In this document: positions 26,263 to 35,383 of the stretch, piece after piece
Numbering within the stretch: the first letter of the stretch is position 1
Layout: each line of letters begins with the position of its first letter
Notes under the pieces: model-generated
What the model was told of the DNA's origin: nothing
Database searches by the model: none
Seen by the model: only the letters and a program-made list of their open reading frames with translations
Source: Candidatus Cloacimonetes bacterium HGW-Cloacimonetes-3
GTDB taxonomy: Bacteria; Cloacimonadota; Cloacimonadia; Cloacimonadales; Cloacimonadaceae
Assembly (NCBI GenBank): GCA_002840645.1
Contig: PHBO01000015.1
Coordinates: 954-53,520 of the forward strand
Reading direction: 5' to 3'
Length of the DNA: 52,567 nt
Made by a program: the position numbers and the translations under genes

Positions 26263-28677
26263 TTACAACCCACATTCAGAGCGGATTTGAGTCATCATCG
26301 CTTTGGCATCCACACTATCCATATAAGATAATGGGAAACCAAGAGTGTAAGACCTTCCACCAGTCCCATTAAGAAGTCTGATACCAACAGGTTTGTTGAT
26401 ATAGGTATCATACTGGGCTTGTGTAGGAGGGAAAGTTGCAGACCCAACGGCTTTTAGTCCAAGCTTGTAAAAAACGGTTTCAGCTAAAGCATCAGGGAAA
26501 TATGCAACGGATCCCAAACCCTTACGTACATTTACCAGACTGAAATAATTATTCGTTACGTTCAGGGCAACATCGGCGAAACCTGTAGCATTTGCCACTG
26601 CATTGTTAAAGAAAGGGTTGTTCGTGACAGATGATCCCAGGTTTTGTATTTCACTTGGGCTATCAACGAACCCCATGTAGTTCTTTAATGTGCTTCTTGA
26701 TCCGGTGGGCGATAATGCATCCATCATGGATTTAATCTGGCTGGAGTGTGATACAACCAAGTTGCCCCCATTTAACATATACAATGTCAAAGCATCGGCT
26801 ATATCAATGAATCCGCCCATCTTGGCTGGATTATCGTTGTGATAAACCACTAGTTTGTATTTTTGTAATTCACTGAAAGCGATTTGCCGTTTTCTGGCAT
26901 CAGAGAAAGTGTCAAACATAATAGGTAATGGTTGAGCTTTAGGATAGGATTGATTAACAAAGCGAATTGTTCCCGTGTATTCAGAGAATAATGATTCATA
27001 AAAGCTCTGAACTGCAACTTGGGGAGAGTAATTATCTTGGGGTAAATCATCATCAATCACTAATATCCCACTACGTGCAGAAGGAGGAATTAATTTATGC
27101 AGATAAAACCTAAACTCAGCCGGAATGGGATCAACAATCCCCTGCAAGTCTTCACAAGCTATTTGGAATACGTGCTCTCCCGGCATATCATCAGGAGGTA
27201 CAGGGAATCCGGTTAAGAGGATTGATTGTCCAATTACAGAACCTACCGGTATGCGCAGCCACCAATCACCATTGGCATCTTGGATTTTTAGGTGGTCATA
27301 TGGTGGGAACTTGTAGTAATCATTATCATAACGGACGTGGAAATAGGTGATTTCGCTGAAGTAATTGACTCCGGTAGCTCTATCAACGACAACATCAACC
27401 TTCTTACCATAAGGCACATTCTCGTCGTAGGGCACATTTCCTTCATTATAATACTCGCCCAGCCATCCCCATCTAATCCATAATTTTAGATTATTGGAGT
27501 AAACAGCAGTATATTTATCATCCAGGTCTTTGAATAGAGGAGTAGCCCATCTTTGACCACCCTGAGCATATTGTGTGGGAAGAACTTCAGGAGTTGAGCT
27601 ATCACCCCAGTCTTCGTAATGATAATCTCCCATAGCGTAGGTTTTCGGCCCATAGATAAGGCTTTTGGGGCTGAATCCTTTCTTTACTCGGAAGCGAATG
27701 ACGGAGTTAGTATCAGGTACTGAGACTATTCCCGCCATGTCTGTTGCACGGGCGATTACCTTGGTAAGAGAAACTTGATTCCCGTTGGCATCATAATCAT
27801 ACTTGAGAGGAGGATTAGAGGTTATGTTTATCAGGAATTCACCAATTGTTAGCATAGTTCCCGGTTCAACAGTCTGAGTTTTGGTATCTATCCATACCAA
27901 GCTTTCGGGAGGAGTGATAACATTACCAAGCAAATCAGTTTTCATCATTTGGAATTGATAACGGAAGGGAGTAATAGGAAGGAATGGGTCGGTATCGTTC
28001 ATAGCAAAACTAAGCTTTAATCCTGCTCCAACACTACCTCCGTAGGGTTTTCCCTTGGTAGTGGATAGTGTGCAGGTGGGACGATTTGAAGTAGTGGTAA
28101 AATTGCGCCATGCTACATCGGGTGTAATGGCACCACGGTTATCAATTGCAACAACCTCAAACCTGCTGGCTCGATTAAGTGGTTCGCCGTTAACATCAGC
28201 CGCAGGGAAATTGATCACAGCATATTTATCGGAAGTCCAGATTGTACGGCGAGTAGCACTATCATCCAAAGGTTTAGATTGGTCTTCACCGGGTAGATAG
28301 TGAATAACCCATCCACCTTTAGGGTCAAGATCAAGCAGATTCTGGGGGATTAAATTATCCACTGCGGTAGCAAGATACTCGTAACCGGGAGTAACGATGG
28401 GATCATTGTTTTCGTCTAAAACACGGAATGCATAACCGGCAATAGTACCGTCTTTATCCCAGGCGTGCCAATACACACGCTGATGGAAGCTGTACACGAG
28501 AGTAGTGTCGTATCCTGCTGAGACGTATGTACTATCCCAACCTTCAAACGAAGTTATTTTTATCTCCGGGGCTTGGTTTCCCAAGCGGTTGCCAGACTTG
28601 CCACAGCCTGCTAAAACAAGCATTATTGTTAGCATCATCAATATGACTGACAAGAGTTTTACACTCTTAATTTGCAT
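26263..28677 (-). CDS. Large outer-membrane/surface lipoprotein of unknown function
   Basis: About 804 residues. The start MQIKSVKLLSVILMM at 28677 has GGGAGG four bases upstream; an adjacent ATG and a TTG further up are alternatives. A lipobox (VLAGC) ends the signal peptide. The N-terminal two thirds has Ig-like, beta-rich character (for example YAFRVLDENND, SRFEVVAIDNRGAITPD). The C-terminal 260 residues start SGILVIDDDLPQDNYSPQ and contain YKLVVYHNDNP and LYMLNGGNLVVSHSS, resembling a class I glutamine amidotransferase-like fold without obvious catalytic Cys. I do not recognise a named family. It lies downstream of folD and has its own terminator. Confidence 0.8.
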   Translation of the reverse strand: MQIKSVKLLSVILMMLTIMLVLAGCGKSGNRLGNQAPEIKITSFEGWDSTYVSAGYDTTLVYSFHQRVYWHAWDKDGTIAGYAFRVLDENNDPIVTPGYEYLATAVDNLIPQNLLDLDPKGGWVIHYLPGEDQSKPLDDSATRRTIWTSDKYAVINFPAADVNGEPLNRASRFEVVAIDNRGAITPDVAWRNFTTTSNRPTCTLSTTKGKPYGGSVGAGLKLSFAMNDTDPFLPITPFRYQFQMMKTDLLGNVITPPESLVWIDTKTQTVEPGTMLTIGEFLINITSNPPLKYDYDANGNQVSLTKVIARATDMAGIVSVPDTNSVIRFRVKKGFSPKSLIYGPKTYAMGDYHYEDWGDSSTPEVLPTQYAQGGQRWATPLFKDLDDKYTAVYSNNLKLWIRWGWLGEYYNEGNVPYDENVPYGKKVDVVVDRATGVNYFSEITYFHVRYDNDYYKFPPYDHLKIQDANGDWWLRIPVGSVIGQSILLTGFPVPPDDMPGEHVFQIACEDLQGIVDPIPAEFRFYLHKLIPPSARSGILVIDDDLPQDNYSPQVAVQSFYESLFSEYTGTIRFVNQSYPKAQPLPIMFDTFSDARKRQIAFSELQKYKLVVYHNDNPAKMGGFIDIADALTLYMLNGGNLVVSHSSQIKSMMDALSPTGSRSTLKNYMGFVDSPSEIQNLGSSVTNNPFFNNAVANATGFADVALNVTNNYFSLVNVRKGLGSVAYFPDALAETVFYKLGLKAVGSATFPPTQAQYDTYINKPVGIRLLNGTGGRSYTLGFPLSYMDSVDAKAMMTQIRSECGL

Positions 28678-28706
28678 CATTCCTCCCAAACATCTGGATA
28701 ATTATC

Positions 28707-29621
28707 TTACTGGTTGGCATTAAAAATGAGTGTGATATATTCGTCAATAGTTTTGTTTAAGCCTCTGTGATTCAAGCAGGCTGCTACAAGATTTAGATAC
28801 AATACAGCAGTGGTGACTCTGCCAATTCCACCCGGGACAGGGGTGATAGCTAAAGCCTTATTAATGCAGTCATTATAATTGATATCACCGGTATAGATAG
28901 TGCTGCCATCCTGTGCTTCTATTTCATTTATGCCCACATCCAATAAAACAGAATTCTCTTTGATCATGTTGGCATTTACATAGTTTGCAATGCCAATGGC
29001 AGAGATAAGAATGTCTGCGCTATTTGTAATATCAGCCAAGTTGGAAGTCTTGCTGTGACAAACGGTGATAGTGGCGTTGGCAAAAGCTCTTTTCCAGAGC
29101 AATATGTTTGCCATAGGTTTGCCCACCACATTACTACGCCCCAGTATAACCACATGTTTGCCAACGGGGTCTATCTCATAGTAGCGCATCAGGTAGTAAA
29201 CAGCTGCCGGTGTACAGGGTAGAAATCCATCAGCTTCCATCATTATCTTGCCCAAATTCATTGGGTGCAGACAATCCAAATCCTTAGCTGGATTGATAGC
29301 ATTATTGATTACAGAATCGCTGATATGCTTGGGTAGAGGTTTTTGGATCATTATCCCATCTATAGCCGGGTTCGTATTAGCTGCGGACAAACAGTTTAGG
29401 AGTTCCTGCTCGGTTGTATTGACAGGAAGTTGGAGCAGATCAATGCCACAGCCAAGCTTCTTCCCATTTGTAATGATACTCTGCACGTAGTAAGCAGAAG
29501 CGGGGTCAGCACCAACCTGTATCAATTGCATTTGGGGGTTTATTCCATACTCAGATATCAATTTATTCACTGCTTTATTTAGTAACGAAGATACCGGCTT
29601 ACCGCTTAGGACTTTTTCCAT
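28707..29621 (-). CDS. folD: FolD-like methylenetetrahydrofolate dehydrogenase/cyclohydrolase, divergent
   Basis: A 304-residue FolD homologue, the enzyme that interconverts methylene-, methenyl- and formyl-tetrahydrofolate. Recognisable blocks: DGIMIQKPLPKHI, PAKDLDCLHPMNLGKI, the NAD(P) loop VVILGRSNVVGKPMANILL, ILISAIGIANYVNANMI, VLLDVGINEI and ITPVPGGIGRVTTAVL. Deviations: the Y-V-x-x-K catalytic motif reads YVQSI, so Ile49 replaces the lysine needed for cyclohydrolase activity in characterised enzymes; KDVDG is KDLDC; and GVGPMT is GIGRVT. It may be a dehydrogenase only, with another enzyme doing hydrolysis. It follows the YmdB-like gene by 30 bases. Confidence 0.88.
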   Translation of the reverse strand: MEKVLSGKPVSSLLNKAVNKLISEYGINPQMQLIQVGADPASAYYVQSIITNGKKLGCGIDLLQLPVNTTEQELLNCLSAANTNPAIDGIMIQKPLPKHISDSVINNAINPAKDLDCLHPMNLGKIMMEADGFLPCTPAAVYYLMRYYEIDPVGKHVVILGRSNVVGKPMANILLWKRAFANATITVCHSKTSNLADITNSADILISAIGIANYVNANMIKENSVLLDVGINEIEAQDGSTIYTGDINYNDCINKALAITPVPGGIGRVTTAVLYLNLVAACLNHRGLNKTIDEYITLIFNANQ

Positions 29622-29651
29622 GAAAACTCCAGACTTTTATACATGTTTTTA

Positions 29652-30428
29652 CTACTGTAAGTCCCGCTTTATACGGGTTATATCCGTAGCTATTCCGGTC
29701 TCATCATCTGTCTCTATGAAAACAGCATTTATTTGAAGACCAAGATCAGATGCTACATACCGATTGGGGATAGAAGTAAGGAACTTATCGACAATGATGT
29801 TTTTTTTAATCCCAATCACGCTATCATGAGCTCCAGTCATGCCAACATCAGTGACATAAGCACAGCCTAGGGGAAGAATCTCTTCATCAGCAGTTTGGAT
29901 GTGCGTATGTGTGCCGATAACGGCGCACAGCTTTCCATCAGCATACCAACCCATGGCACGTTTTTCGCTGGTTGATTCGGCATGAAAATCCAATAGTATC
30001 GGAATACCATCGTGTTGTTCGGTAAGGAAATGCTCCAAAGTTAAAAAGGGACTATCGCAGGATGGCATATAAGTCTGTCCGCATAGGCAAATTATTCCAA
30101 GTTTAAGCTCACCTTTTTCAAGCACATGATATGGGTTACCCGGAATTGTAGGGGGGTAGTTCATAGGTTTAACTATGCGAATTTCCCTACGAATGTAATC
30201 TAGAGAATCGGCTCTGTCCCACAAGTGGTTGCCGCCGGTAACCGCGTCCACTCCTTCATTAAAGATCGGATGCAGGGTTTTCTCCGTTAATCCCTTTCCG
30301 TCTGCAAGGTTCTCTGCATTAGCTATAATAAAATCCGGCTTGAATTCTTGCTTCAAGCCGGGTAATGCAGTAAACAAAGCTTGTCTTCCGGCTTTGCCAA
30401 AGACATCGCCAAAGAAGAGTATTCTCAT
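29652..30428 (-). CDS. YmdB-family metallophosphoesterase (TIGR00282)
   Basis: A 258-residue calcineurin-like phosphoesterase. Metal-binding motifs in order: FFGDVFGKAGR (D8), IANAENLADGKGLT (N, E), TGGNHLWD, LLDFHAEST, VIGTHTHIQTAD and YVTDVGMTGAHDSVIG. These match YmdB, a 2',3'-cyclic nucleotide phosphodiesterase that in Bacillus is encoded next to and works with RNase Y. Here too it starts one base after the rny stop, which supports a joint role in RNA turnover. Confidence 0.93.
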   Translation of the reverse strand: MRILFFGDVFGKAGRQALFTALPGLKQEFKPDFIIANAENLADGKGLTEKTLHPIFNEGVDAVTGGNHLWDRADSLDYIRREIRIVKPMNYPPTIPGNPYHVLEKGELKLGIICLCGQTYMPSCDSPFLTLEHFLTEQHDGIPILLDFHAESTSEKRAMGWYADGKLCAVIGTHTHIQTADEEILPLGCAYVTDVGMTGAHDSVIGIKKNIIVDKFLTSIPNRYVASDLGLQINAVFIETDDETGIATDITRIKRDLQ

Positions 30429-32000
30429 CTATTTAGCCATAGCTATCTGACGGGTTTCGCGGATAACAGTAACTTTAATCTGTCCGGGATATTGCACCTG
30501 CTTCTCGATCGAAGCAGCAATTTCAGTAGCTAACAAAGCAGTAGTGCCTTCATCAACAACACCTGGTTCGACAATTATACGCAACTCTCTGCCTGCCTGG
30601 ATAGCGTAAGATTTGCTAACTCCTTCCACTGAGTTGGCAATTTCTTCCAGCTTGGCAAGTCGTTGCATATATGTTTCCAGCATCTCACGACGCGCACCGG
30701 GACGCGCACCGGAAATAGCATCAGAAGCTTGCACAAGTGCAGCGTAAACAGAAGTTGCTTCCACTTCTTCATGGTGAGCCTCAATAGCATTAACAATCAG
30801 TTTTCCTTCACCATTCTTGCGGGCAAGATTAGCTCCGATGAGTGCATGGGTGCCATCGAATTCGTGATCAACAGCCTTACCTATATCGTGCAGCATACCG
30901 GTGCGTCGGGCTATTTCCTGATCCAAACCAAGCTCTGCTGCAAGCATGCCACAAATCCACGCAGCCTCGATGGAGTGTTGTAAAACATTTTGACCGTAGC
31001 TGGTGCGGTAATGAAGCCTGCCTAATACCTTAATCAGGTTGGGTGAGATATTGTGGATATTGGTTTCCAATACAGCCTTTTCACCAAATTTCATAAGAGT
31101 CTCTTCCATTTCTTTGGTGGTTTTGGCTACTACTTCTTCGATCCTACCCGGATGGATTCGTCCGTCTGAAATCAGCTTTTCTAAAGATAAGCGTGCAATT
31201 TCTCTGCGTACGGGATCGAAACAGGAAAGCACAACTGCTTCAGGAGTGTCGTCGATAATCAAATCTACCCCGGATGCTTTTTCAAATGTGCGGATATTTC
31301 TACCTTCCCTACCAATTATGCGTCCTTTCATTTCATCAGAGGGAAGTGATACTACCGATACTGTGGTTTCGGATACATGATCCACTGCCATCCGTTGTAT
31401 AGCGGTAGATAGTATTTCTGCGGCTTTCTTATTTGCATCCAGTTTTAACTGCTCAATAGTTATACGTGCATCATTTGCTGCAACCTGCCTGGCTTGAGAG
31501 ATTAGCTCCTCCCGCAAACGTGCAGTAGCTTCTTCGCGAGAAAGCCCTGCAATTTCAGCCAGCTTGTTCTTCTGTTCAGCTACAATAACCTCATACTCGT
31601 TTTTCTTCAAGCTTAGCTCGTCTTCTTTAGATTTCAGCTTTCTTTCTTGTTCAGTGAGGTTGGTTTCTTTTTTGTCCAGAGAATCAAGCCTCTTATCAAG
31701 GCTACCAAGACGTTCGTTGTATTTCTTTTCCTGAACGCGCAATTCCTTTTGACGCTCCTTGATTTCTTCATCCATAATCCGTTTTTGTTTAAACCATTCT
31801 TCGCGAGCTTCGAGGAGAGCAGCTTTCTTAGCATTTTCGGATTCATGCTTGGCATCTTTTTTGATGTCTTCGGCTATTTGAGTGGCTTGAGATATAAGCT
31901 TGAAAGTGCTGTTGCGGCGCATCATATAGATAAACAGCGCAATTACAAATCCAATTACTACCCCAATGACAATAGCAAGGTAGGGATTTATCATATTCAT
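30429..32000 (-). CDS. rny: Ribonuclease Y
   Basis: A 523-residue membrane-anchored endoribonuclease that starts mRNA decay. It has one N-terminal helix (PYLAIVIGVVIGFVIALFIYM), a long charged coiled coil (about 30-200), a KH RNA-binding domain (KGRIIGREGRNIRTFEKASG), and an HD domain with the metal-binding MLHDIGKAVDHEFDGTHALI near residues 365-385, ending in AAASIEKQ-type VQYPGQIKVTVIRETR. The length matches the family. It is followed by the YmdB-like gene and preceded by the zapA operon with an RNA candidate in between. Confidence 0.96.
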   Translation of the reverse strand: MNMINPYLAIVIGVVIGFVIALFIYMMRRNSTFKLISQATQIAEDIKKDAKHESENAKKAALLEAREEWFKQKRIMDEEIKERQKELRVQEKKYNERLGSLDKRLDSLDKKETNLTEQERKLKSKEDELSLKKNEYEVIVAEQKNKLAEIAGLSREEATARLREELISQARQVAANDARITIEQLKLDANKKAAEILSTAIQRMAVDHVSETTVSVVSLPSDEMKGRIIGREGRNIRTFEKASGVDLIIDDTPEAVVLSCFDPVRREIARLSLEKLISDGRIHPGRIEEVVAKTTKEMEETLMKFGEKAVLETNIHNISPNLIKVLGRLHYRTSYGQNVLQHSIEAAWICGMLAAELGLDQEIARRTGMLHDIGKAVDHEFDGTHALIGANLARKNGEGKLIVNAIEAHHEEVEATSVYAALVQASDAISGARPGARREMLETYMQRLAKLEEIANSVEGVSKSYAIQAGRELRIIVEPGVVDEGTTALLATEIAASIEKQVQYPGQIKVTVIRETRQIAMAK

Positions 32001-32029
32001 TAATCAATCCTTCTTAGTAAATCTATGAA

Positions 32030-32210
32030 GCTTTGGTTCCCCAAAGCGATTAAAAGTGCCCGCTTGAACCGTGTATGCTTGTCCTTACAAAGCCAAGCAT
32101 TAAGTGGGTATCTACCTTGTGAGCTTTATGTATCCGGATCACGCCGGCACGCACGCCACTCATGGCTTGATTCCCGATATTTCATTAGCTTTTATGCAAC
32201 TCATATCACG
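32030..32210 (-). ncRNA. ssrS: Candidate 6S RNA
   Basis: The gap of about 224 bases between zapA and rny holds no ORF. On the minus strand it contains TACCCACTT near 32110 and GGTTCAAGCGGGCAC near 32065, similar to the conserved CCACCU...GGUUCAAGGG 3' half of 6S RNA, and a 5' part (AGTGGCGTGCGTGCC) able to pair with CCACT and GGGCAC. A GCTTTGG-GGAA-CCAAAGC hairpin closes the region. Position right after zapA matches ssrS in many bacteria. 6S RNA sequesters sigma70 polymerase. Ends are approximate; it could instead be an rny leader. Confidence 0.45.
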
Positions 32211-32224
32211 AATTCTGCAGGCAA

Positions 32225-32494
32225 TTAAACTTCTGGTATGATCATCGAGATCATTTGATTCATGCGCTCAAGATCCGAGCTAAGCTCGATATTCTTGTCG
32301 CTAAGTAATAAAACCTGTTCTTGTTGTTGAAGGCAGATCAGTAGAAGGAGTTTAGTAAAATCGAGGTTATCATAGTTTTCGGTTAACTCCCCGATTTGAC
32401 GATTTATCTCGTCAGCTACTCTTTTAGTGCGCAGAGGATCATCGCTGCGCAGACGAAAGCGTCGCCCGAATATCTCCACTTCAACAGATTGCAT
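32225..32494 (-). CDS. zapA: Cell division protein ZapA
   Basis: An 89-residue protein with the ZapA pattern: an N-terminal strand-rich head (MQSVEVEIFGRRFRLRSDDP), the helix TKRVADEINRQIGELTENY, and a C-terminal coiled coil (LLLLICLQQQEQVLLL). ZapA crosslinks FtsZ filaments at the division ring. It follows a small coiled-coil gene by 3 bases at the end of the pheST operon. Confidence 0.88.
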   Translation of the reverse strand: MQSVEVEIFGRRFRLRSDDPLRTKRVADEINRQIGELTENYDNLDFTKLLLLICLQQQEQVLLLSDKNIELSSDLERMNQMISMIIPEV

Positions 32495-32497
32495 GAT

Positions 32498-32821
32498 TTA
32501 TTCCCCGCCTTCAATAAGGGGGAAAATACTGTCAATTTTCTGAATTGCACCTTCTGCGATGCTTTCGAAGCCGGAAAGCATTTTCTGTAGATCATTGTAT
32601 CTGCTTTCCATGGTATTAAATTCACTTTGCAGGACTTTAAGCTTCTCAGCTTGTTCGTTGCTGTTTAAGCTGCTTTCTTCAATCTGACTGAATAACTGGA
32701 AGTTCTCTTCAGTAAGCTGCTTATTCTGTGCTTCCAAGGCTTCCAGTTTCTTTTTGTCCAGAGTATATTGATCAATTAGTTTCTGAATCTTGTCCTGTAG
32801 GTTTACTACGTGGCTTTCCAT
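32498..32821 (-). CDS. Small coiled-coil protein, possibly ZapB-like
   Basis: A 107-residue, almost wholly helical, charged protein (LIDQYTLDKKKLEALEAQNK and further heptads), with no signal peptide or motif. Lying between pheT (6 bases upstream) and zapA (3 bases downstream) suggests a division-ring partner of ZapA, comparable in type to ZapB. That function is inferred from context only. Confidence 0.75.
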   Translation of the reverse strand: MESHVVNLQDKIQKLIDQYTLDKKKLEALEAQNKQLTEENFQLFSQIEESSLNSNEQAEKLKVLQSEFNTMESRYNDLQKMLSGFESIAEGAIQKIDSIFPLIEGGE

Positions 32822-32827
32822 AATTTA

Positions 32828-35383
32828 TTACCTCAAGTTTATTTGCCAAGTTTCTGTTAGTTTAGTTTTAACTAAATCGACAAGATGATCTATACGCTCA
32901 TCTGTCAATGTTTTTTCTGTATCTTGAAATTTTACATGAATTGAAAGGCTGCGATGTCCCGCAGGTATTTGCTTTCCGCGATACTCGTCAAACACTTTCA
33001 CTTCTTCTATCAGACTGCAATCGACTCCTTTTACGCATGCCTCAATCTCACTGTAGCCAACATTGTCTGCTATCAGGAAAGAAATATCTCTGGTTACTGC
33101 GGGATAACGAGGTATGGGGCTGAACTTCATTTTCCTGTTACGAGTTATCTCAACAATGTTATCCACGTCTAAGTGCAATATCCACAAATCCTGCTTCAAC
33201 TCTATCAGATCAATTCCAAAGCTCTCTGCAACAGTAGCAGACAGTTTTCCAAAATATCCCACTTCCTGCTTATAAACAGTATAAGAGGCGTTCTCCTGCT
33301 TATTTAGAAATGGTCTATTTGCAGGGGCACATGCGCAGTTATGAACACCAAGTAAAAGAAACAGCTCATCCAAGATACCTTTAAGGGTTGTAGCACCAAG
33401 CTGAATTGATTTATCCTGCCAGTTTTCTTCGCGGTTTAATCCTGTAAAAATGGCACTGAGATGCATAGGTTCGCTGTGTTTTCCTGCTATTTTGAAATAG
33501 GTTTTTCCAAGCTCAAACAGCTTAACGTTTCGCTCACCCCGATTTAGGTTGTAAACAAGGTTCTGCAGCAACTGAGGGATAAGGGAGGTGCGCATAACGC
33601 TCATTGTCCCGCTTTGTGGGTTCCTAAGCCTTATCATCTGCATTTCTGGATCAGACTCCTGAAATCCCAGTTTTGCCATCGTATCCGGATCGGTAAAACT
33701 GTAATTCAGGGTTTCAAAACATCCTCTGGAAACTATGTAATCTGTAATCTGGCGCATGGTTTTGTAAGCGTGCCGGTCCATGATTCTGCCCGGCAGAGTT
33801 TTAACCGGAACCTTATCGTAACCATCCAGCCTTGCCAGTTCTTCAATAAGATCAATCTCTCTTTCCAAATCCACTCTTGAAGTGGGGATTTCGAAATACA
33901 AGGTATGAATACAATCCGGTTGTTCGGAGAACTCAGTTAAGCCCTGCTTGATTTCTTCACCATGATGGCAATACACTTCACTGATGTCAGATATGGCACC
34001 CGGCTTCCAGTTTCCATATTGGATGAACCTCAAGCCTAACTTCTCCAGATAGTCCTTAATGGTATCTCCATCCAGATAATAGCCGATCACCTGTTCATAT
34101 CGGGCTGGTCTGATACCCAGAACCAACGCTACTGTTGGTTTCTGCCAATCATCGTACACAGCTTCGCAAAGCTCGGCTTGCGCCAGTTCGCAAATAAGTT
34201 GTGTTGCCCTTAAAGAAGCATTCGTAGTGGCATGGTCGCTTAAATGACGCTCAAAGCGGTAGGACGAATCTGTGCTGATTTTATGCTTGTAAGATGTTTT
34301 ACGCACAGAACCGGGATGGAAAGCAGCACTCTCCAGCACAATTCTTGTTGTGCTGTCGCTTATAGCTGAAAGGTTCCCACCCATTACTCCGGCAAGTGCC
34401 GAAGCTTTCTCCCCGTCTGCTATAACCAGTTCATCGCCATCCAAATTGTAGCTTTTACCATCCAAAGCCATGATAGGCTCTTTGGCAATAGCCTTGCGGA
34501 TAACGATAGCAGGATGAGTATCTCCACTGGGCAAAGGGGCAAGCTTATCGTAATCAAAAGCATGCAATGGATGTCCATACTCCAATAACACGAAATTAGT
34601 GATATCCACCAGGTTATTGATAGGTCTTAATCCCGATTTTATCAATGCACGTTTCAGCCATAGGGGAGACTGTGTTATGTGAACATTACGGAACAAACGG
34701 GCAGTATATCTTGGGCACAGCTCAGTATCTTCGTTTACAAGGGTTAATGGCAGTTCACCCGCAGGAAACTTCGGTTCAGGTATCTGTATCACAGGCAGCC
34801 TTAGCGCAATATTCAGCTTAGCCGATAGATCCCTTGCTATACCTATATAACCGAGTAAATCAGGTCTGTTAGGGGTTATCTCCAGTTCAAATATCGTATC
34901 CGGTAGCTCATAAAGCTCATTTGCCATTAATCCGATTGCGGTGTCCTCTGGCAACTCAATTATACCGGCATGATTGTCTGAGATGCCAAGTTCTTTTTCG
35001 GAACAAAGCATTCCATGCGATTCCACACCGCGTATCTTTGCCTTGGCAATAGTGAATTCCGGCAACACTGTACCGGGCATAGCAATGAGAGCCATCATCC
35101 CCGCATGGCAATTGGGAGCACCACAAATCACCTGAACCAATCCGTCTTCGGTCTTGTCATTATAGGGGTAATCACCAATATCCACTTTACAGCAATGCAA
35201 ATGGTCGGATTTGGGGTCTGCTTCAGCTGAGACGATTCTTGCGCTGAATACGCTTTCCTGAAGTGCAGGTATGTGCTTAACACCCTCCACCTCAATTCCG
35301 GCGAAGGTAAGCAGCTTCTCCAGTTCGGTAACCGAATCAGGCAGATCAATGTATTTAGCCAACCAGTTTAAGGATATCTTCAT
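32828..35383 (-). CDS. pheT: Phenylalanine-tRNA ligase beta subunit
   Basis: An 851-residue subunit of the alpha2-beta2 synthetase. Domains in order: MKISLNWLAKYIDLP start, the EMAP-like tRNA-binding domain (FSARIVSAEADPKSDHLHCC, VICGAPN), B3/B4 editing domain (NNLVDITNFVLLEYGHPLHA), B5 domain, the catalytic-like core (ETLNYSFTDP, VMRTSLIPQLLQNLVYNLNR) and a C-terminal ferredoxin-fold anticodon-binding domain (RYPAVTRDISFLI). It overlaps the pheS stop by 4 bases. Confidence 0.96.
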   Translation of the reverse strand: MKISLNWLAKYIDLPDSVTELEKLLTFAGIEVEGVKHIPALQESVFSARIVSAEADPKSDHLHCCKVDIGDYPYNDKTEDGLVQVICGAPNCHAGMMALIAMPGTVLPEFTIAKAKIRGVESHGMLCSEKELGISDNHAGIIELPEDTAIGLMANELYELPDTIFELEITPNRPDLLGYIGIARDLSAKLNIALRLPVIQIPEPKFPAGELPLTLVNEDTELCPRYTARLFRNVHITQSPLWLKRALIKSGLRPINNLVDITNFVLLEYGHPLHAFDYDKLAPLPSGDTHPAIVIRKAIAKEPIMALDGKSYNLDGDELVIADGEKASALAGVMGGNLSAISDSTTRIVLESAAFHPGSVRKTSYKHKISTDSSYRFERHLSDHATTNASLRATQLICELAQAELCEAVYDDWQKPTVALVLGIRPARYEQVIGYYLDGDTIKDYLEKLGLRFIQYGNWKPGAISDISEVYCHHGEEIKQGLTEFSEQPDCIHTLYFEIPTSRVDLEREIDLIEELARLDGYDKVPVKTLPGRIMDRHAYKTMRQITDYIVSRGCFETLNYSFTDPDTMAKLGFQESDPEMQMIRLRNPQSGTMSVMRTSLIPQLLQNLVYNLNRGERNVKLFELGKTYFKIAGKHSEPMHLSAIFTGLNREENWQDKSIQLGATTLKGILDELFLLLGVHNCACAPANRPFLNKQENASYTVYKQEVGYFGKLSATVAESFGIDLIELKQDLWILHLDVDNIVEITRNRKMKFSPIPRYPAVTRDISFLIADNVGYSEIEACVKGVDCSLIEEVKVFDEYRGKQIPAGHRSLSIHVKFQDTEKTLTDERIDHLVDLVKTKLTETWQINLR

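Noticed and set aside
32060..32075. GGTTCAAG as a tRNA T-loop
   Set aside because: No acceptor or anticodon stem can be formed around it; the 6S reading fits better.
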